Counted from the stretch's first letter, positions 7,557-16,030 are shown. The stretch: DNA of 64,000 nucleotides from Arthrobacter sp. PM3 (GCF_003352915.1 NZ_CP022314.1:238993-302992), one strand, 5' to 3'. The notes: generated by a model from the sequence alone, not told the origin. Made by a program: numbers and translations.

Positions 7557-8271
7557 GGCGGCGGATCTCCTCGCGTAGCCGGGCGGTGATGACGCCGGTG
7601 AGCTGGCCGGCGAGGCCGGCATCGGTGCGGTGTTCTTCGGTGACGTGCCACTCCTGCACCACGCGGCCTGGCCGGGAGGAGAGCAGGAGGACGCGCTGGC
7701 CAAGCCGGACGGCTTCGCGGACATTGTGGGTGACAAAGACGATGGTCCGGCCGGTTTCCTTCCAGATCCGTTCCAGCTCATCGTGGAGCAGGTCCCGGGT
7801 GATGGCGTCGAGGGCCGCGAACGGCTCGTCCATCAGGAGCAGCTGCCGGTCCTGGGCCAGCGAGCGGGCCAGGGCCACTCGCTGGCGCATCCCGCCGGAG
7901 AGTTCGTGCGGGCGCTTGTCCCCCGCGCTGCCCAGGTGCACGAGATCCAGCAGCTCGCCGGCTTTGGCCCGGCGCTCGGCCTTCCCGAGGCCGCGCAGTT
8001 TCAGGGCCAGTTCGATGTTTTCCCGGGCGGTCAGCCACGGGAAGAGGGCTGAGTCCTGGAACATGAACGCGGCACCGTCGCTGGGCACTTCCAGGGCGCC
8101 CGACGTCGGGGCCTCCAGTCCCGCCATGATGTTGAGCAGGGTGGACTTGCCGCAGCCGGAGGCACCGAGCAGGGCGACGAACTCGCCCTGCCCGATGGTG
8201 GCGTTGACGTCGTCCAGCACCGGGGCACCGTCGCCGAAGCGCTTGCCCAGGTTTTCCAGTACGACTGGCAT
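7546..8271 (-). CDS. ABC transporter ATP-binding protein, SsuB/TauB/NrtD type
   Basis: A 241-residue ATPase that powers the adjacent permease. Walker A GASGCGKST (about residues 36-44), Q-loop FQDSALFPW, signature LSGGMRQRVALARSLA, Walker B LLLMDEPFAALD and H-loop VTHNVREA are all intact. The ATG at 8271 has AAGGA eight bases upstream. It is the middle gene of a binding protein-ATPase-permease operon on the minus strand. Family members transport sulfonates, taurine or nitrate; the sulfur-gene setting favours a sulfur compound. Confidence 0.93.
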   Translation of the reverse strand: MPVVLENLGKRFGDGAPVLDDVNATIGQGEFVALLGASGCGKSTLLNIMAGLEAPTSGALEVPSDGAAFMFQDSALFPWLTARENIELALKLRGLGKAERRAKAGELLDLVHLGSAGDKRPHELSGGMRQRVALARSLAQDRQLLLMDEPFAALDAITRDLLHDELERIWKETGRTIVFVTHNVREAVRLGQRVLLLSSRPGRVVQEWHVTEEHRTDAGLAGQLTGVITARLREEIRRHAK

Positions 8272-8329
8272 GGTCGGGTCCTTACTGTTGGAGCGGAACT
8301 GTGGTGGTGGATGGCCGGCGGCCGGGTCG

Positions 8330-9523
8330 CTAGTCCTTGCCGAGGCCTGCGGCGGAGATCTTTTTCCCTGCCGCGCTCTCGGGCAGGACGGTGTTGAGGG
8401 CGGTGAGGTCGAAGAGGCCGGTGAGGTCGGCCTGCTTGGTGGTGCCGGCGTCGACCCCGTCCTGGAGCAGCTTCTTGTACGTCCCGGCGAGCGGGTCGAC
8501 CGTGAAGACGATGTTCTTCAGCGACCGGTCGATCACGTCCGCGGCGAGCGCGGACCCGGCCGCGGCCTTCAGTCCGGCGTTCAGGACCGTGGCCTTCTCC
8601 GCCGGGGCGGCGGCGTTGAGCCAGTCCACCGACTCCACATGGCCCTTCAGCAGCGCCTGCACCGTGGCCGGGTGCTCGGCCGCGAACTTCTTGTTCACAA
8701 TCAGGACGGTAGTGATGAATTCGCCCTTGTCCCACAAATCCTTCTCATCGACCAGGACCTTCGCCCCGGCCTGCAGCACCAGCCGCGACGCCCACGGCTC
8801 CGGCAGCCACGCCCCGTCCAGCTTGCCGTCCTGGAACAGCTTCAGCGTCTGGGCGTTCTCGGTCGGGTTGATAGCCACGTCCCCGCCGCCGTCCGTGGAG
8901 GTCTTGAACCCCTGCTTCCCCAGCCAGGCCCGCAGCGCCACATCCTGGGTGCCACCCAGCTGCGGCGAGGCGAGGGTCTTGCCCTTCAGGTCCGCCGCCG
9001 AGTTGATTCCGGGCTTGACCACCAGCTGCGCCCCGCCGGACGCGGCACCGGCGATGATGCTGATCGACTCGCCCTTGCTCTTCACGAACGAGTTGATCGC
9101 CGGGTTCGGGCCGATATACGTCGCGTCGATCGCGCCGGCGTTCAGCGCCTCGATCGCGGCCGGACCGGCGTTGAACACCTGCGTGGTCAGCTTCGTCTGG
9201 CCCAGCTCCTTGGCGATGAACCCCTGGTTCACCCCGACCAGGGCCGGGCCGTGGGTGATGTTGCCGAAGTAGCCGAGCTTCAGCTCCGCCGCCGGGCTGC
9301 CATCCGCCGCGGCTACCGGCGCGGCCTCCGGGCCGCGGGACAAGGTCGACGCCACCGCCGCACCGCCGCCGATCAGGAGCACCAGGGCGGCGGCCAGGGC
9401 GATCTCAAGGATGCGCTTGCGCTTGGGCTTGCCGGTTTCACCGGCAACGATCCGGATGGTGCCCGGCGTCCCCGACGTGCCGGGCTGCGAACCGGGCGTG
9501 CGGTTCTCGGGGGTGCGTGACAT
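8330..9523 (-). CDS. ABC transporter substrate-binding protein, SsuA/TauA-like
   Basis: A 397-residue exported protein. A ~38-residue basic cytoplasmic N-terminus is followed by one hydrophobic segment (ILEIALAAALVLLIGGGAAVAS) without a lipobox Cys, so it is probably membrane-anchored. The body has the NMT1/SsuA fold: LKLGYFGNITHGPALVG, AIDATYIGPNPAINSF and DGAWLPEPWASRL, which line the ligand site in sulfonate and nitrate binders. ATG at 9523 has AGGA upstream. Its promoter (9648-9699) matches those of cysG and sir, and a possible 22-codon leader ORF precedes it. It lacks the sequence pattern of classical sulfate-binding CysP/Sbp. Confidence 0.9.
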   Translation of the reverse strand: MSRTPENRTPGSQPGTSGTPGTIRIVAGETGKPKRKRILEIALAAALVLLIGGGAAVASTLSRGPEAAPVAAADGSPAAELKLGYFGNITHGPALVGVNQGFIAKELGQTKLTTQVFNAGPAAIEALNAGAIDATYIGPNPAINSFVKSKGESISIIAGAASGGAQLVVKPGINSAADLKGKTLASPQLGGTQDVALRAWLGKQGFKTSTDGGGDVAINPTENAQTLKLFQDGKLDGAWLPEPWASRLVLQAGAKVLVDEKDLWDKGEFITTVLIVNKKFAAEHPATVQALLKGHVESVDWLNAAAPAEKATVLNAGLKAAAGSALAADVIDRSLKNIVFTVDPLAGTYKKLLQDGVDAGTTKQADLTGLFDLTALNTVLPESAAGKKISAAGLGKD

Positions 9524-9572
9524 GGGGTGAGGTCCTGTTCTGGGGTGGGTGCGGAAATACCGGTCTGCGTGG

Positions 9573-9641
9573 TCAGCCCCGGCGGCATCGCCCCTGGAGG
9601 TTCCTGCGGGGGAAGCCGTGGATCCATTCCGTCGTCTTCAT
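9573..9641 (-). CDS. Possible leaderless 22-codon upstream ORF before the transporter operon
   Basis: The predicted transcription start of the ssuA-like promoter (-10 TATGGT at 9653-9648) falls on the A of an ATG at 9641. That ATG opens a 22-codon frame ending TGA at 9573-9575, with a Cys codon among Arg codons near its end (GRCRRG). In mycobacteria, leaderless upstream peptides with Cys codons sense cysteine and control sulfur operons; the layout here is similar but there is only one Cys codon. Position relative to the promoter is the main support; coding is unproven. Confidence 0.35.
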   Translation of the reverse strand: MKTTEWIHGFPRRNLQGRCRRG

Positions 9642-9647
9642 TCCTAA

Positions 9648-9699
9648 ACCATAGGGAGTGGCATAAACGCGGTTCAACGGTCCGGAAACCGGGGGTCAC
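9648..9699 (-). promoter_or_regulatory. Promoter of the sulfonate-type transporter operon with sulfur-regulon box
   Basis: Minus strand: -10 TATGGT (9653-9648), 18-bp spacer, -35 TTGAAC (9677-9672), and the box at 9679-9699 with GTGACC and GTTTCCGGACC. Box, -35 and -10 are at exactly the same distances as in the cysG and sir promoters. The predicted +1 is 9641, the A of a short ORF, leaving a 118-nt leader before the binding-protein gene. Confidence 0.7.
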
Positions 9700-9850
9700 G
9701 CGAGTTCATGCAGCGTCATATTCGGGACATATGGGTTCAGGCCATTCCCGCCGGGACAGGGTCCGGGATCCGTTGCCGGCCGGGCGCCGGACTGCCATTC
9801 TGGCTGGATCGACCCGCCGGCACTGCCGGCACTGACGAAAGGACGGGACG

Positions 9851-10177
9851 ATGCCGCTCTATCTGTCGAAGTTCAGCTACACGCCGGAGACCTGGGCGAA
9901 ACTGATGCATAACCCGGAGGACCGCAGAAAGGCCGCGCAGGCGTACATCGAGGCGGTCGGCGGGAAGCTGCACGGCTTCTGGTACGCGTTCGGCTCCCAT
10001 GACGGCTTCAATTTGTGGGAGGCCCCGAACAATGTGTCCATGGCGGCGGTGGCACTGGCGATCAGCGGAGGCGGGGCGCTGAGCTCCTTCGAGACGACGG
10101 TGCTCCTGACGGTCGACGAGACACTGGAGGCCCTGCGGCAGGCCGAGCAGATCAAGTACCGGCCTCCCGGAGCCTAA
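9851..10177 (+). CDS. GYD-domain protein
   Basis: A 108-residue protein with the GYD-domain pattern: YLSKFSYTPETWAKLMHNPEDR at the N-terminus, GGKLHGFWYAFGSHDGFNLWEAP in the middle and a C-terminal ETLEALRQAEQIKY helix. The domain is a ferredoxin-like fold of unknown biochemical role. A strong GAAAGGA precedes the ATG by 8 bases. It is the only plus-strand gene within the sulfur region and is separated from cysN by a strong hairpin at 10225-10262. Its role cannot be inferred from this. Confidence 0.85.
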   Translation: MPLYLSKFSYTPETWAKLMHNPEDRRKAAQAYIEAVGGKLHGFWYAFGSHDGFNLWEAPNNVSMAAVALAISGGGALSSFETTVLLTVDETLEALRQAEQIKYRPPGA

Positions 10178-10224
10178 CGGTCATTGCCCGGCTCCTGCCC
10201 CCGCCAATTACCCGGCCAAATACC

Positions 10225-10262
10225 GGAAGCCCCGGTCCGGTTCATTCCGGACCGGGGCTTCC
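10225..10262. terminator. Bidirectional intrinsic-type hairpin between GYD gene and cysN
   Basis: A perfect 16-bp stem GGAAGCCCCGGTCCGG (10225-10240) with loop TTCATT and its complement at 10247-10262. It lies in the 133-bp gap between the convergent ends of the GYD gene (10177) and cysN (10311). There is no clear T-run, as is common in high-GC actinobacteria. Confidence 0.75.
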
Positions 10263-10310
10263 CGCGCCGATCAAGTAGCCGATCAACGAACGGCGGACCA
10301 GTCCAGCAAC

Positions 10311-11729
10311 CTAGATCGAGTAGCGCTCGTCCTCGTGGTCGCCGGGGTGGTCGTTGACCAGGCCCGCGGCGAGCGTGTTGCCGTCGAGCGGGTCGATCAC
10401 CAGGAACGCCCCGGTGCGGCGGTGGTGCAGGTAGTTCTCCAGCGGCAGGGGCGCGGCCAGCCGGAGCTGGGCATGGCCAATGTCGTTCAGTTCCAGGGTG
10501 CTGGCGGGCCCGAGCTGGAAGCTCGCGAGGTCCAGCTTGCCCGTCACGTTCCGGACCAGGGCCTGGACCGTGCGGGTGCCGTGCTTGACCAGCACCTTCG
10601 CGCCTTCCCGCAGCGGCTTGGGCGAGAGCCAGCACAGCGCGGCATAGAGGTCCGCCGAGGCCTCCGGTATTGTGCCCCCGGCGGGCCCCGCCGCGGCGAT
10701 CGTGTCGCCGCGGGCGACGTCGAACTCGTCCGCCAGCCGCAGCGCCACGGACTGCGGGGCGGCCGCCTCGGCCAGCTCGCGGCCGGCGAAGTCGATTCCG
10801 GTGACGGTGGTGGTGCGCGGTGCCTGGCCCGGCGTCAGGACGCTGACGTGGTCCCCGACCTTCACGGAGCCTTCGGTGATCTGGCCGGCGTAGGCCCGGT
10901 AGTCGCGGTACGCCTCGGGATCCAGGCCGCCGTCGACGGCGTCGGGCGCCAGCGCGCCCTGCGGCCGGATGACCAGCTGGACCGGGAAGCGGAAGCTCTC
11001 CAGGTGGCTTTCGAGTTCGTCGGCTGCCGGCAGCGTCTCCAGCACTTCCAGCAGTGCCGGGCCGCTGTACCAGGGGGTGCGGTCGGAGCGGTCCACGACG
11101 TTGTCGCCGTCGAGCGCCGACACCGGGATGACCAGCAGGTCGCTGATTCCGTCGGACCCCAGCCCGAGCTCGCGGCCCACCTGCTGGACGTCGGCCTCAA
11201 TGGCGCGGAACACGTCCTCGCTGAAGTTCACGAGGTCGATCTTGTTCACGGCAACGATCACGTGCGCCACGCGCAGCAGCTGCAGGACCGAGAGGTGACG
11301 GCGGGTCTGTTCCAGGACACCCTTGCGGGCGTCGATGAGGACGACGACGGCATCCGCAGTGGACGCGCCGGTCACCGTGTTCTTGGTGTACTGCACGTGG
11401 CCCGGGCAGTCCGCGAGGATGAAGCTGCGGCGGTCCGTGGCGAAGTAGCGGTAGGCGACGTCGATGGTGATGCCCTGCTCGCGTTCGGCGCGCAGGCCGT
11501 CGGTCAGCAGGGCGAGGTCGATCCCGCCTTTATCGCCACCGAAGCCGCGGTCCGCGGACGTCCGGGCGACGGCGTCGAGCTGGTCGGCGAGGATCGCCTT
11601 CGAGTCATGCAGGAGCCGGCCCACCAGGGTGGACTTGCCGTCGTCGACGGAGCCGGCGGTGGCAAAGCGGAACAGCGTGGTGGGCAGCGCGTCCAGTCCG
11701 GCGTCGGGGAGGAAAATTTCGGTGCTCAT
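10311..11729 (-). CDS. cysN: Sulfate adenylyltransferase subunit 1 (GTPase)
   Basis: A 472-residue EF-Tu-like GTPase that drives ATP sulfurylase with CysD, making APS from sulfate and ATP. The P-loop is GSVDDGKST at residues 26-34, G2 EQGITIDVAYRYF, G3 DCPGH and G4 NKID. Beta-barrel domains follow from ~245. No APS kinase (CysC) domain is fused, which fits direct APS reduction by CysH. The start ATG overlaps the cysD stop (TAATG), showing translational coupling in sir-cysH-cysD-cysN. Confidence 0.97.
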   Translation of the reverse strand: MSTEIFLPDAGLDALPTTLFRFATAGSVDDGKSTLVGRLLHDSKAILADQLDAVARTSADRGFGGDKGGIDLALLTDGLRAEREQGITIDVAYRYFATDRRSFILADCPGHVQYTKNTVTGASTADAVVVLIDARKGVLEQTRRHLSVLQLLRVAHVIVAVNKIDLVNFSEDVFRAIEADVQQVGRELGLGSDGISDLLVIPVSALDGDNVVDRSDRTPWYSGPALLEVLETLPAADELESHLESFRFPVQLVIRPQGALAPDAVDGGLDPEAYRDYRAYAGQITEGSVKVGDHVSVLTPGQAPRTTTVTGIDFAGRELAEAAAPQSVALRLADEFDVARGDTIAAAGPAGGTIPEASADLYAALCWLSPKPLREGAKVLVKHGTRTVQALVRNVTGKLDLASFQLGPASTLELNDIGHAQLRLAAPLPLENYLHHRRTGAFLVIDPLDGNTLAAGLVNDHPGDHEDERYSI

Positions 11730-12703
11730 TAGAAATAGCCGTCCTTCTTGCGGTCTTCCATGGCGGCCTCGGAAATGCGGTCATCGGCCCGGGTGGCGCC
11801 GCGTTCGGTGATGGTGGAGGCGGCAACTTCAATGACGACCTCGCGCACGGTGGCGGCGGCCGATTCCACGGCGCCGGTGCAGGACATGTCCCCGACGGTC
11901 CGGTACCGGACGGTCTTGGTGATGACTTCCTCGTGCTCGAGCGGCCGGGAGACCTCGCCGACCGCGCGCCACATGCCGTCGCGGGCGAAGACTTCACGCT
12001 CGTGGGCGTAGTACAGGCCCGGCAGTTCGATGTTCTCGCGTTCGATGTAGCGCCACACGTCCAGTTCGGTCCAGTTGCTGATCGGGAAGGCCCGGACGTG
12101 CTGGCCAACGGTGTGCCGGCCGTTGTAGAGGTTCCACAGCTCGGGCCGCTGGTTGCGCGGGTCCCACTGGCCGAATTCGTCGCGCAGGCTCAGGATCCGT
12201 TCCTTGGCCCGGGCCTTGTCCTCGTCGCGGCGGCCGCCGCCGAAGACGGCGTCGAACTTGTTGCGCTGGATCGCGTCCAGCAGCGGCACGGTCTGCAGCG
12301 GGTTCCGGGTGCCGTCGGCGCGTTCGGCCAGTTCGCCGGAGTCGATGAACTCCTGCACGGAGCCGACGACGAGTTTGAGGCCCAGCCGTTCCACCGTGCG
12401 GTCGCGGAAGTCGATGACCTCCGGGAAGTTGTGGCCGGTGTCGACGTGCAGCACCGGGAAGGGCACCTTGCCGGGCCAGAACGCCTTCGTGGCCAGGTGG
12501 AGCATGACCACGGAGTCCTTGCCGCCGGAGAACAGCAGCGCGGGCTTCTCGAACTCGGCGACGACCTCGCGGATGATGTGGATGGCCTCGGACTCAAGCG
12601 TGTCCAGGCTGGAAAGGCGGGCCGGGGCGGCAACCGGTGTCGCAGCAGCGTCGTTATCCAGCACAGCCAGCTCCAGGTCCTCGTTGGTGATTTGAGTGCT
12701 CAT
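11729..12703 (-). CDS. cysD: Sulfate adenylyltransferase subunit 2
   Basis: A 324-residue catalytic subunit of ATP sulfurylase with the PP-loop motif LLFSGGKDSVVMLHLA and the downstream HVDTGHNFPEVIDFRD and FGGGRRDEDKARAKER motifs. It forms APS together with CysN. The ATG at 12703 is used because it overlaps the cysH stop as ATGA; another ATG at 12718 lies within cysH. The ~30-residue N-terminal extension before the core is Ala-rich and poorly conserved in appearance. Third gene of the sulfate-reduction operon. Confidence 0.97.
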   Translation of the reverse strand: MSTQITNEDLELAVLDNDAAATPVAAPARLSSLDTLESEAIHIIREVVAEFEKPALLFSGGKDSVVMLHLATKAFWPGKVPFPVLHVDTGHNFPEVIDFRDRTVERLGLKLVVGSVQEFIDSGELAERADGTRNPLQTVPLLDAIQRNKFDAVFGGGRRDEDKARAKERILSLRDEFGQWDPRNQRPELWNLYNGRHTVGQHVRAFPISNWTELDVWRYIERENIELPGLYYAHEREVFARDGMWRAVGEVSRPLEHEEVITKTVRYRTVGDMSCTGAVESAAATVREVVIEVAASTITERGATRADDRISEAAMEDRKKDGYF

Positions 12704-13410
12704 ACGTGTAGTCCGCATTCTGTCTTGTCGGTTCCTGCCCAGCGGCCGGCGCGGGGGTCCTCGCCGGGCGCTACCTTGCGGGTGCAGGGCTGGCAGCCAA
12801 TGGACGGGTAGCCCTGGGAAAGCAGCGGGTTGACGGGCAGGAGGTTGTCATCGGAGTACTGCACCAGCTGGTCGAACGTCCACGCCGCGACGGGGTTGAC
12901 CTTGACCAGCCCGTTGGCTTCGTCCCAGGTGATCAGCGGGGTGTTGGTCCGGGTGGGGGCCTCGTCGCGGCGGACCCCGGTGAACCAGAGTTCGTAGCCG
13001 GCGAGGGTGCGCCGCAGGGGCGCGACCTTCCGCAGGGCGCAGCACTGGGCGGCGTCGCGGGCGAAGAGGTCCTTGCCCAAGAGCCGGTCCTGCTGCTCCA
13101 CGGTGTTTTCCGGCAGGACGTCCACGATGTTGACGCGGAGGTTCGCCGCGACCTCGTCACGGGTCGCGTAGGTCTCCGGGAAGTGGTAGCCGGTTTCGAG
13201 GAAGAGGACGTCGACGCCGGGGAACTGGTCCGCGACGAGCGCCGGCAGGACGGCGTCGGCCATGGAGCAGGCGACGGCGACCGCGGGGAGCTCGAAGTTG
13301 CGGGCCACCCAGGCGATGACGTCGCGGGCCGGGGCATCCCAGCCGAGCTCGGCGGCGCCGGCCTCGGCCAGGGCCTTGAGCTCTTCCTTGGACCGGAGTG
13401 CCGTTGTCAC
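12700..13410 (-). CDS. cysH: Adenylyl-sulfate (APS) reductase, [4Fe-4S] type
   Basis: A 236-residue reductase that converts APS to sulfite using thioredoxin. The iron-sulfur ligands typical of bacterial APS reductases are present as CC at 123-124 and C-x2-C at 206-209 (IGCQPC), and the catalytic ECGLH is at 231-235. These show it uses APS and not PAPS, which agrees with the absence of cysC. The start is GTG at 13410 with GAGGAGG upstream, overlapping the sir stop as GTGA. Confidence 0.96.
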   Translation of the reverse strand: MTTALRSKEELKALAEAGAAELGWDAPARDVIAWVARNFELPAVAVACSMADAVLPALVADQFPGVDVLFLETGYHFPETYATRDEVAANLRVNIVDVLPENTVEQQDRLLGKDLFARDAAQCCALRKVAPLRRTLAGYELWFTGVRRDEAPTRTNTPLITWDEANGLVKVNPVAAWTFDQLVQYSDDNLLPVNPLLSQGYPSIGCQPCTRKVAPGEDPRAGRWAGTDKTECGLHV

Positions 13411-15152
13411 TGGAGCGCCTCCTCGTCTGCGGCGTGGGCCCATTCGGCGAAGGTCTGGCCCTCGGCACGGTCCGCCACGAACCTGCGGACCACGCGTTCG
13501 ACGTAATCCGGGAGGTCGGCGACGTAGACCTTGAGGCCGCGGACGGTGCGGCCCAGGCCGGCCTCTTCCCGGCTGCTGGACGCCAGCCCGCCGCCCAGGT
13601 GGACCTGGAAGCCGGGGGTGGGGTCGCCGCCGGGCGTGGGCAGCATCATGCCCTTCAGCCCGATGTCCGCGGTCTGGATGCGGGCGCAGGAGTTGGGGCA
13701 GCCGTTGATGTGAAGGGACAGTGCCTGCGGCAGCTGGCCGCTCCCGGCGAGGTCCGCCAGGCGGCGTTCCAGCTCGGCAACGGCGGTGGCCGCGGTGACC
13801 TTGGTTTCCACGATGGCCAGCTTGCAGTACTCGATGCCGGTGCAGGCGATGGTGCCGCGGCGGAATACGGACGGCCGGGCGGACAGGCCCAGTTCGTCGA
13901 GTTCGGCGACCAGCGGTTCGACCGCGTCCTTGGGCACGTCCAGCACTACCAGCTTCTGGTGCGGCGTGGTGCGCAGACGGTAGGAGCCGCGGGCTTCCAG
14001 GGTGTCCGCGAGCTTCACCAGCTGGGAGCCGGAGAGCCGGCCGGCAATCGGGGTGGCGCCGATGAAGAACTTGCCGTCCTTCTGCTCGTGCACGCCGACG
14101 TGGTCGCCCGGGGTGGACGGCTTGGGCGCGGCGGGGCCGTCGGCCAGCTTGTAGCCGAGGTATTCGTCCTCGAGGATCTGGCGGAACTTCTCCGGGCCCC
14201 AGTCGGCCATCAGGAACTTCAGGCGGGCCTTGGTGCGCATGCGCCGGTAGCCGTAGTCACGGAAGATGCTGGTGACGCCAAGCCACACGTCGGCTGCCTG
14301 CTCCGGCGTGACGAACGCGCCGAGGCGCTTGCCGAGCATCGGGTTGGTGGACAGGGCGCCGCCGGCCCAGAGGTCGTACCCGACGCCGAGCTCGGGGTGC
14401 TTCACGCCGACCAGGGCGAAGTCGTTGATCTCGTGCACGACGTCCTGGCTGGGGTGGCCGGTGATGGCGGTCTTGTACTTGCGCGGCAGGTTGGACAGCA
14501 GCGGGTTGCCGATGAACCGCTCCCCCAGCTCGGCGATGAGCGGGGTGGGGTCGATGATTTCGTCCTTGGCGATGCCGGCCACGGGCGAGCCCAGGATGAC
14601 GCGGGGCACGTCGCCGCAGGCTTCGGTGGTGGACAGGCCGTTGCTCTCGAGCCGGCGCCAGATCTCCGGGATGTCCTCCACGCGGATCCAGTGCAGCTGG
14701 ATGTTCTGGCGGTCGGTGAGGTCGGCGGAGTCGCGGGCGAAGTCCACGGAGATCTGGCCGATGACGCGCAACTGCTCGGTGGTGAGTGCGCCGCCGTCGA
14801 TCCTCACGCGCAGCATGAAGTACTTGTCCTCGAGCTCATGCGGCTCCAGCGTTGCCGTCTTGCCGCCGTCGATCCCGGGCTTGCGCTGGGTGTAGAGGCC
14901 CCACCAGCGGAAACGGCCGTGCAGGTCCTGGCCGGGGATGGAGTCGAAGCCTTCCTTGGAATAGACGGATTCGATACGCTCCCGGACGTTGAGGCCGTCG
15001 TCTTCCTGCTTCCAGGTTTCGTTGGCGTTCAGCGGCGTGGTGCCGTCCACTTTCCACTGGCCGTGCGGTTTTGCGGCGGGGCGGGAGGGGCGCTTGGTGC
15101 GGCCGGCGGCAGCCTCGTCCGTGGACGCTCCGGCTAGAGCTGTATCAGTCAT
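13407..15152 (-). CDS. sir: Ferredoxin-dependent sulfite reductase (siroheme, [4Fe-4S])
   Basis: A 581-residue assimilatory reductase that makes sulfide from sulfite with six electrons from ferredoxin. It has two nitrite/sulfite reductase ferredoxin-like half-domains and the siroheme/iron-sulfur ligands Cys437, Cys443 (ACTGIEYC), Cys485 and Cys489 (NGCPNSC). The family also includes NirA nitrite reductases, but the cys operon setting settles the role. The ATG at 15152 coincides with the predicted transcription start, so the mRNA is probably leaderless. First gene of sir-cysH-cysD-cysN, with 4-bp or 1-bp overlaps throughout. Confidence 0.96.
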   Translation of the reverse strand: MTDTALAGASTDEAAAGRTKRPSRPAAKPHGQWKVDGTTPLNANETWKQEDDGLNVRERIESVYSKEGFDSIPGQDLHGRFRWWGLYTQRKPGIDGGKTATLEPHELEDKYFMLRVRIDGGALTTEQLRVIGQISVDFARDSADLTDRQNIQLHWIRVEDIPEIWRRLESNGLSTTEACGDVPRVILGSPVAGIAKDEIIDPTPLIAELGERFIGNPLLSNLPRKYKTAITGHPSQDVVHEINDFALVGVKHPELGVGYDLWAGGALSTNPMLGKRLGAFVTPEQAADVWLGVTSIFRDYGYRRMRTKARLKFLMADWGPEKFRQILEDEYLGYKLADGPAAPKPSTPGDHVGVHEQKDGKFFIGATPIAGRLSGSQLVKLADTLEARGSYRLRTTPHQKLVVLDVPKDAVEPLVAELDELGLSARPSVFRRGTIACTGIEYCKLAIVETKVTAATAVAELERRLADLAGSGQLPQALSLHINGCPNSCARIQTADIGLKGMMLPTPGGDPTPGFQVHLGGGLASSSREEAGLGRTVRGLKVYVADLPDYVERVVRRFVADRAEGQTFAEWAHAADEEALQ

Positions 15153-15158
15153 GCATCG

Positions 15159-15210
15159 ACTGTAGGGGTGGCCGTAATGCCGTCACAAAGGGTCGGAAAC
15201 GAAGAGTCAC
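15159..15210 (-). promoter_or_regulatory. sir operon promoter with sulfur-regulon box
   Basis: Minus strand: -10 TACAGT (15164-15159), 18-bp spacer, -35 TTGTGA (15188-15183), and the 21-bp box at 15190-15210 with GTGACT and GTTTCCG. Predicted +1 at 15152 is the A of the sir ATG, and the six bases between -10 and start (CGATGC) are the same as at cysG. Spacing matches the cysG and transporter promoters base for base. Confidence 0.7.
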
Positions 15211-15283
15211 CTAGGGAAACAATTCGTCACGAACCGCCGGGAAACCTTGAACAAGCCGCCCGGCTGTGCATCCCGGCGGCCGG

Positions 15284-16030
15284 TCAGGCCGGGGGCAGGG
15301 CGGCCGCCGCCAGCGCGGCGTCATAGCGTTCCAGGGCGATCTCGGCGAGGACCGGCGAGGGCAGCAGCGGCGCCGTCACGAGATCCGCGCCGGCCTTGGC
15401 CAGCTGGTCGTGGAAGAAACCGGGCGCCAGGAGGTAGGAGGCGATCACCACCCGTCCGCCCAGGTCCACTCCCCCGGCCGATTCCCCTGCCCCGGCGCCC
15501 CCGGCGGCTTCCTCACGAAGCATGGCGACGGCGTCGGGCACCGAGGGGGTGGCGGAGGCGCCGTAGGCGGCGACGATGCGGTTGGAGCGCAGGGCGCCGA
15601 GCTGTCCGGCGAGTTCCTCGACGTTGCCCGAGGCGCCGGGGTCGGAGGACCCGGCGGCGGCGAGGACCACGGCGTCGTTGTCCGTCACGCCGGCCTCGCG
15701 CAGGCGCTGGTCCAGCAGCGCCGCGAGCCGCGGGTCCGGCCCCAGCGGCGCGGCGGCCAGGGTGTCCGGCCGGCTCTTCACGGCCCGGGCGATGTCCACC
15801 TTGACGTGGTATCCGACGCTGAGCAGCAGGGGAACCACGACGGCGGTTTCGCCCGCCGGGAGCCCGGACACGACGGCCGGCAGCTCCGGATCCTGCACGT
15901 CGACGTAGGCCTCGCGGACGTCGAGTCCGGGGCGGAGCGCGGCGATGCCGTCGCGGAGCGCGTTGACTTCCGTGGCTCCGAGCGGGCTGGACGTGCCGTG
16001 GGCGCAGGCGATCAGGATGGGGCTATTCAT
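15284..16030 (-). CDS. Sirohydrochlorin chelatase (CbiX/SirB family)
   Basis: A 248-residue protein with two CbiX-like halves. The N-terminal half has the metal-binding His in IACAHGTS (residue 11) and the second in SVGYHVKVDIAR; the C-terminal half resembles the same fold with YLLAPGFFHDQLAK. Such enzymes insert Fe(II) into sirohydrochlorin to complete siroheme, fitting the partner cysG at 4624 and the consumer sir just downstream. Cobalt insertion (CbiX) is the alternative but no cobalamin genes are near. A Gly/Ala-rich insert sits around residues 170-185. The ATG at 16028-16030 is the only good start. Confidence 0.88.
   Translation of the reverse strand: MNSPILIACAHGTSSPLGATEVNALRDGIAALRPGLDVREAYVDVQDPELPAVVSGLPAGETAVVVPLLLSVGYHVKVDIARAVKSRPDTLAAAPLGPDPRLAALLDQRLREAGVTDNDAVVLAAAGSSDPGASGNVEELAGQLGALRSNRIVAAYGASATPSVPDAVAMLREEAAGGAGAGESAGGVDLGGRVVIASYLLAPGFFHDQLAKAGADLVTAPLLPSPVLAEIALERYDAALAAAALPPA

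Noticed and set aside
9373..9699. 108-codon minus-strand frame overlapping the binding-protein start
   Set aside because: It covers the promoter and regulon box and its sequence is Pro/Thr-rich noise; the short frame 9573-9641 in another phase fits the promoter better.
13398..15137. 579-codon open frame opposite sir
   Set aside because: Low-complexity Gly/Val/Ala/Asp composition and no start signals; the minus strand has Sir with all four Cys ligands.
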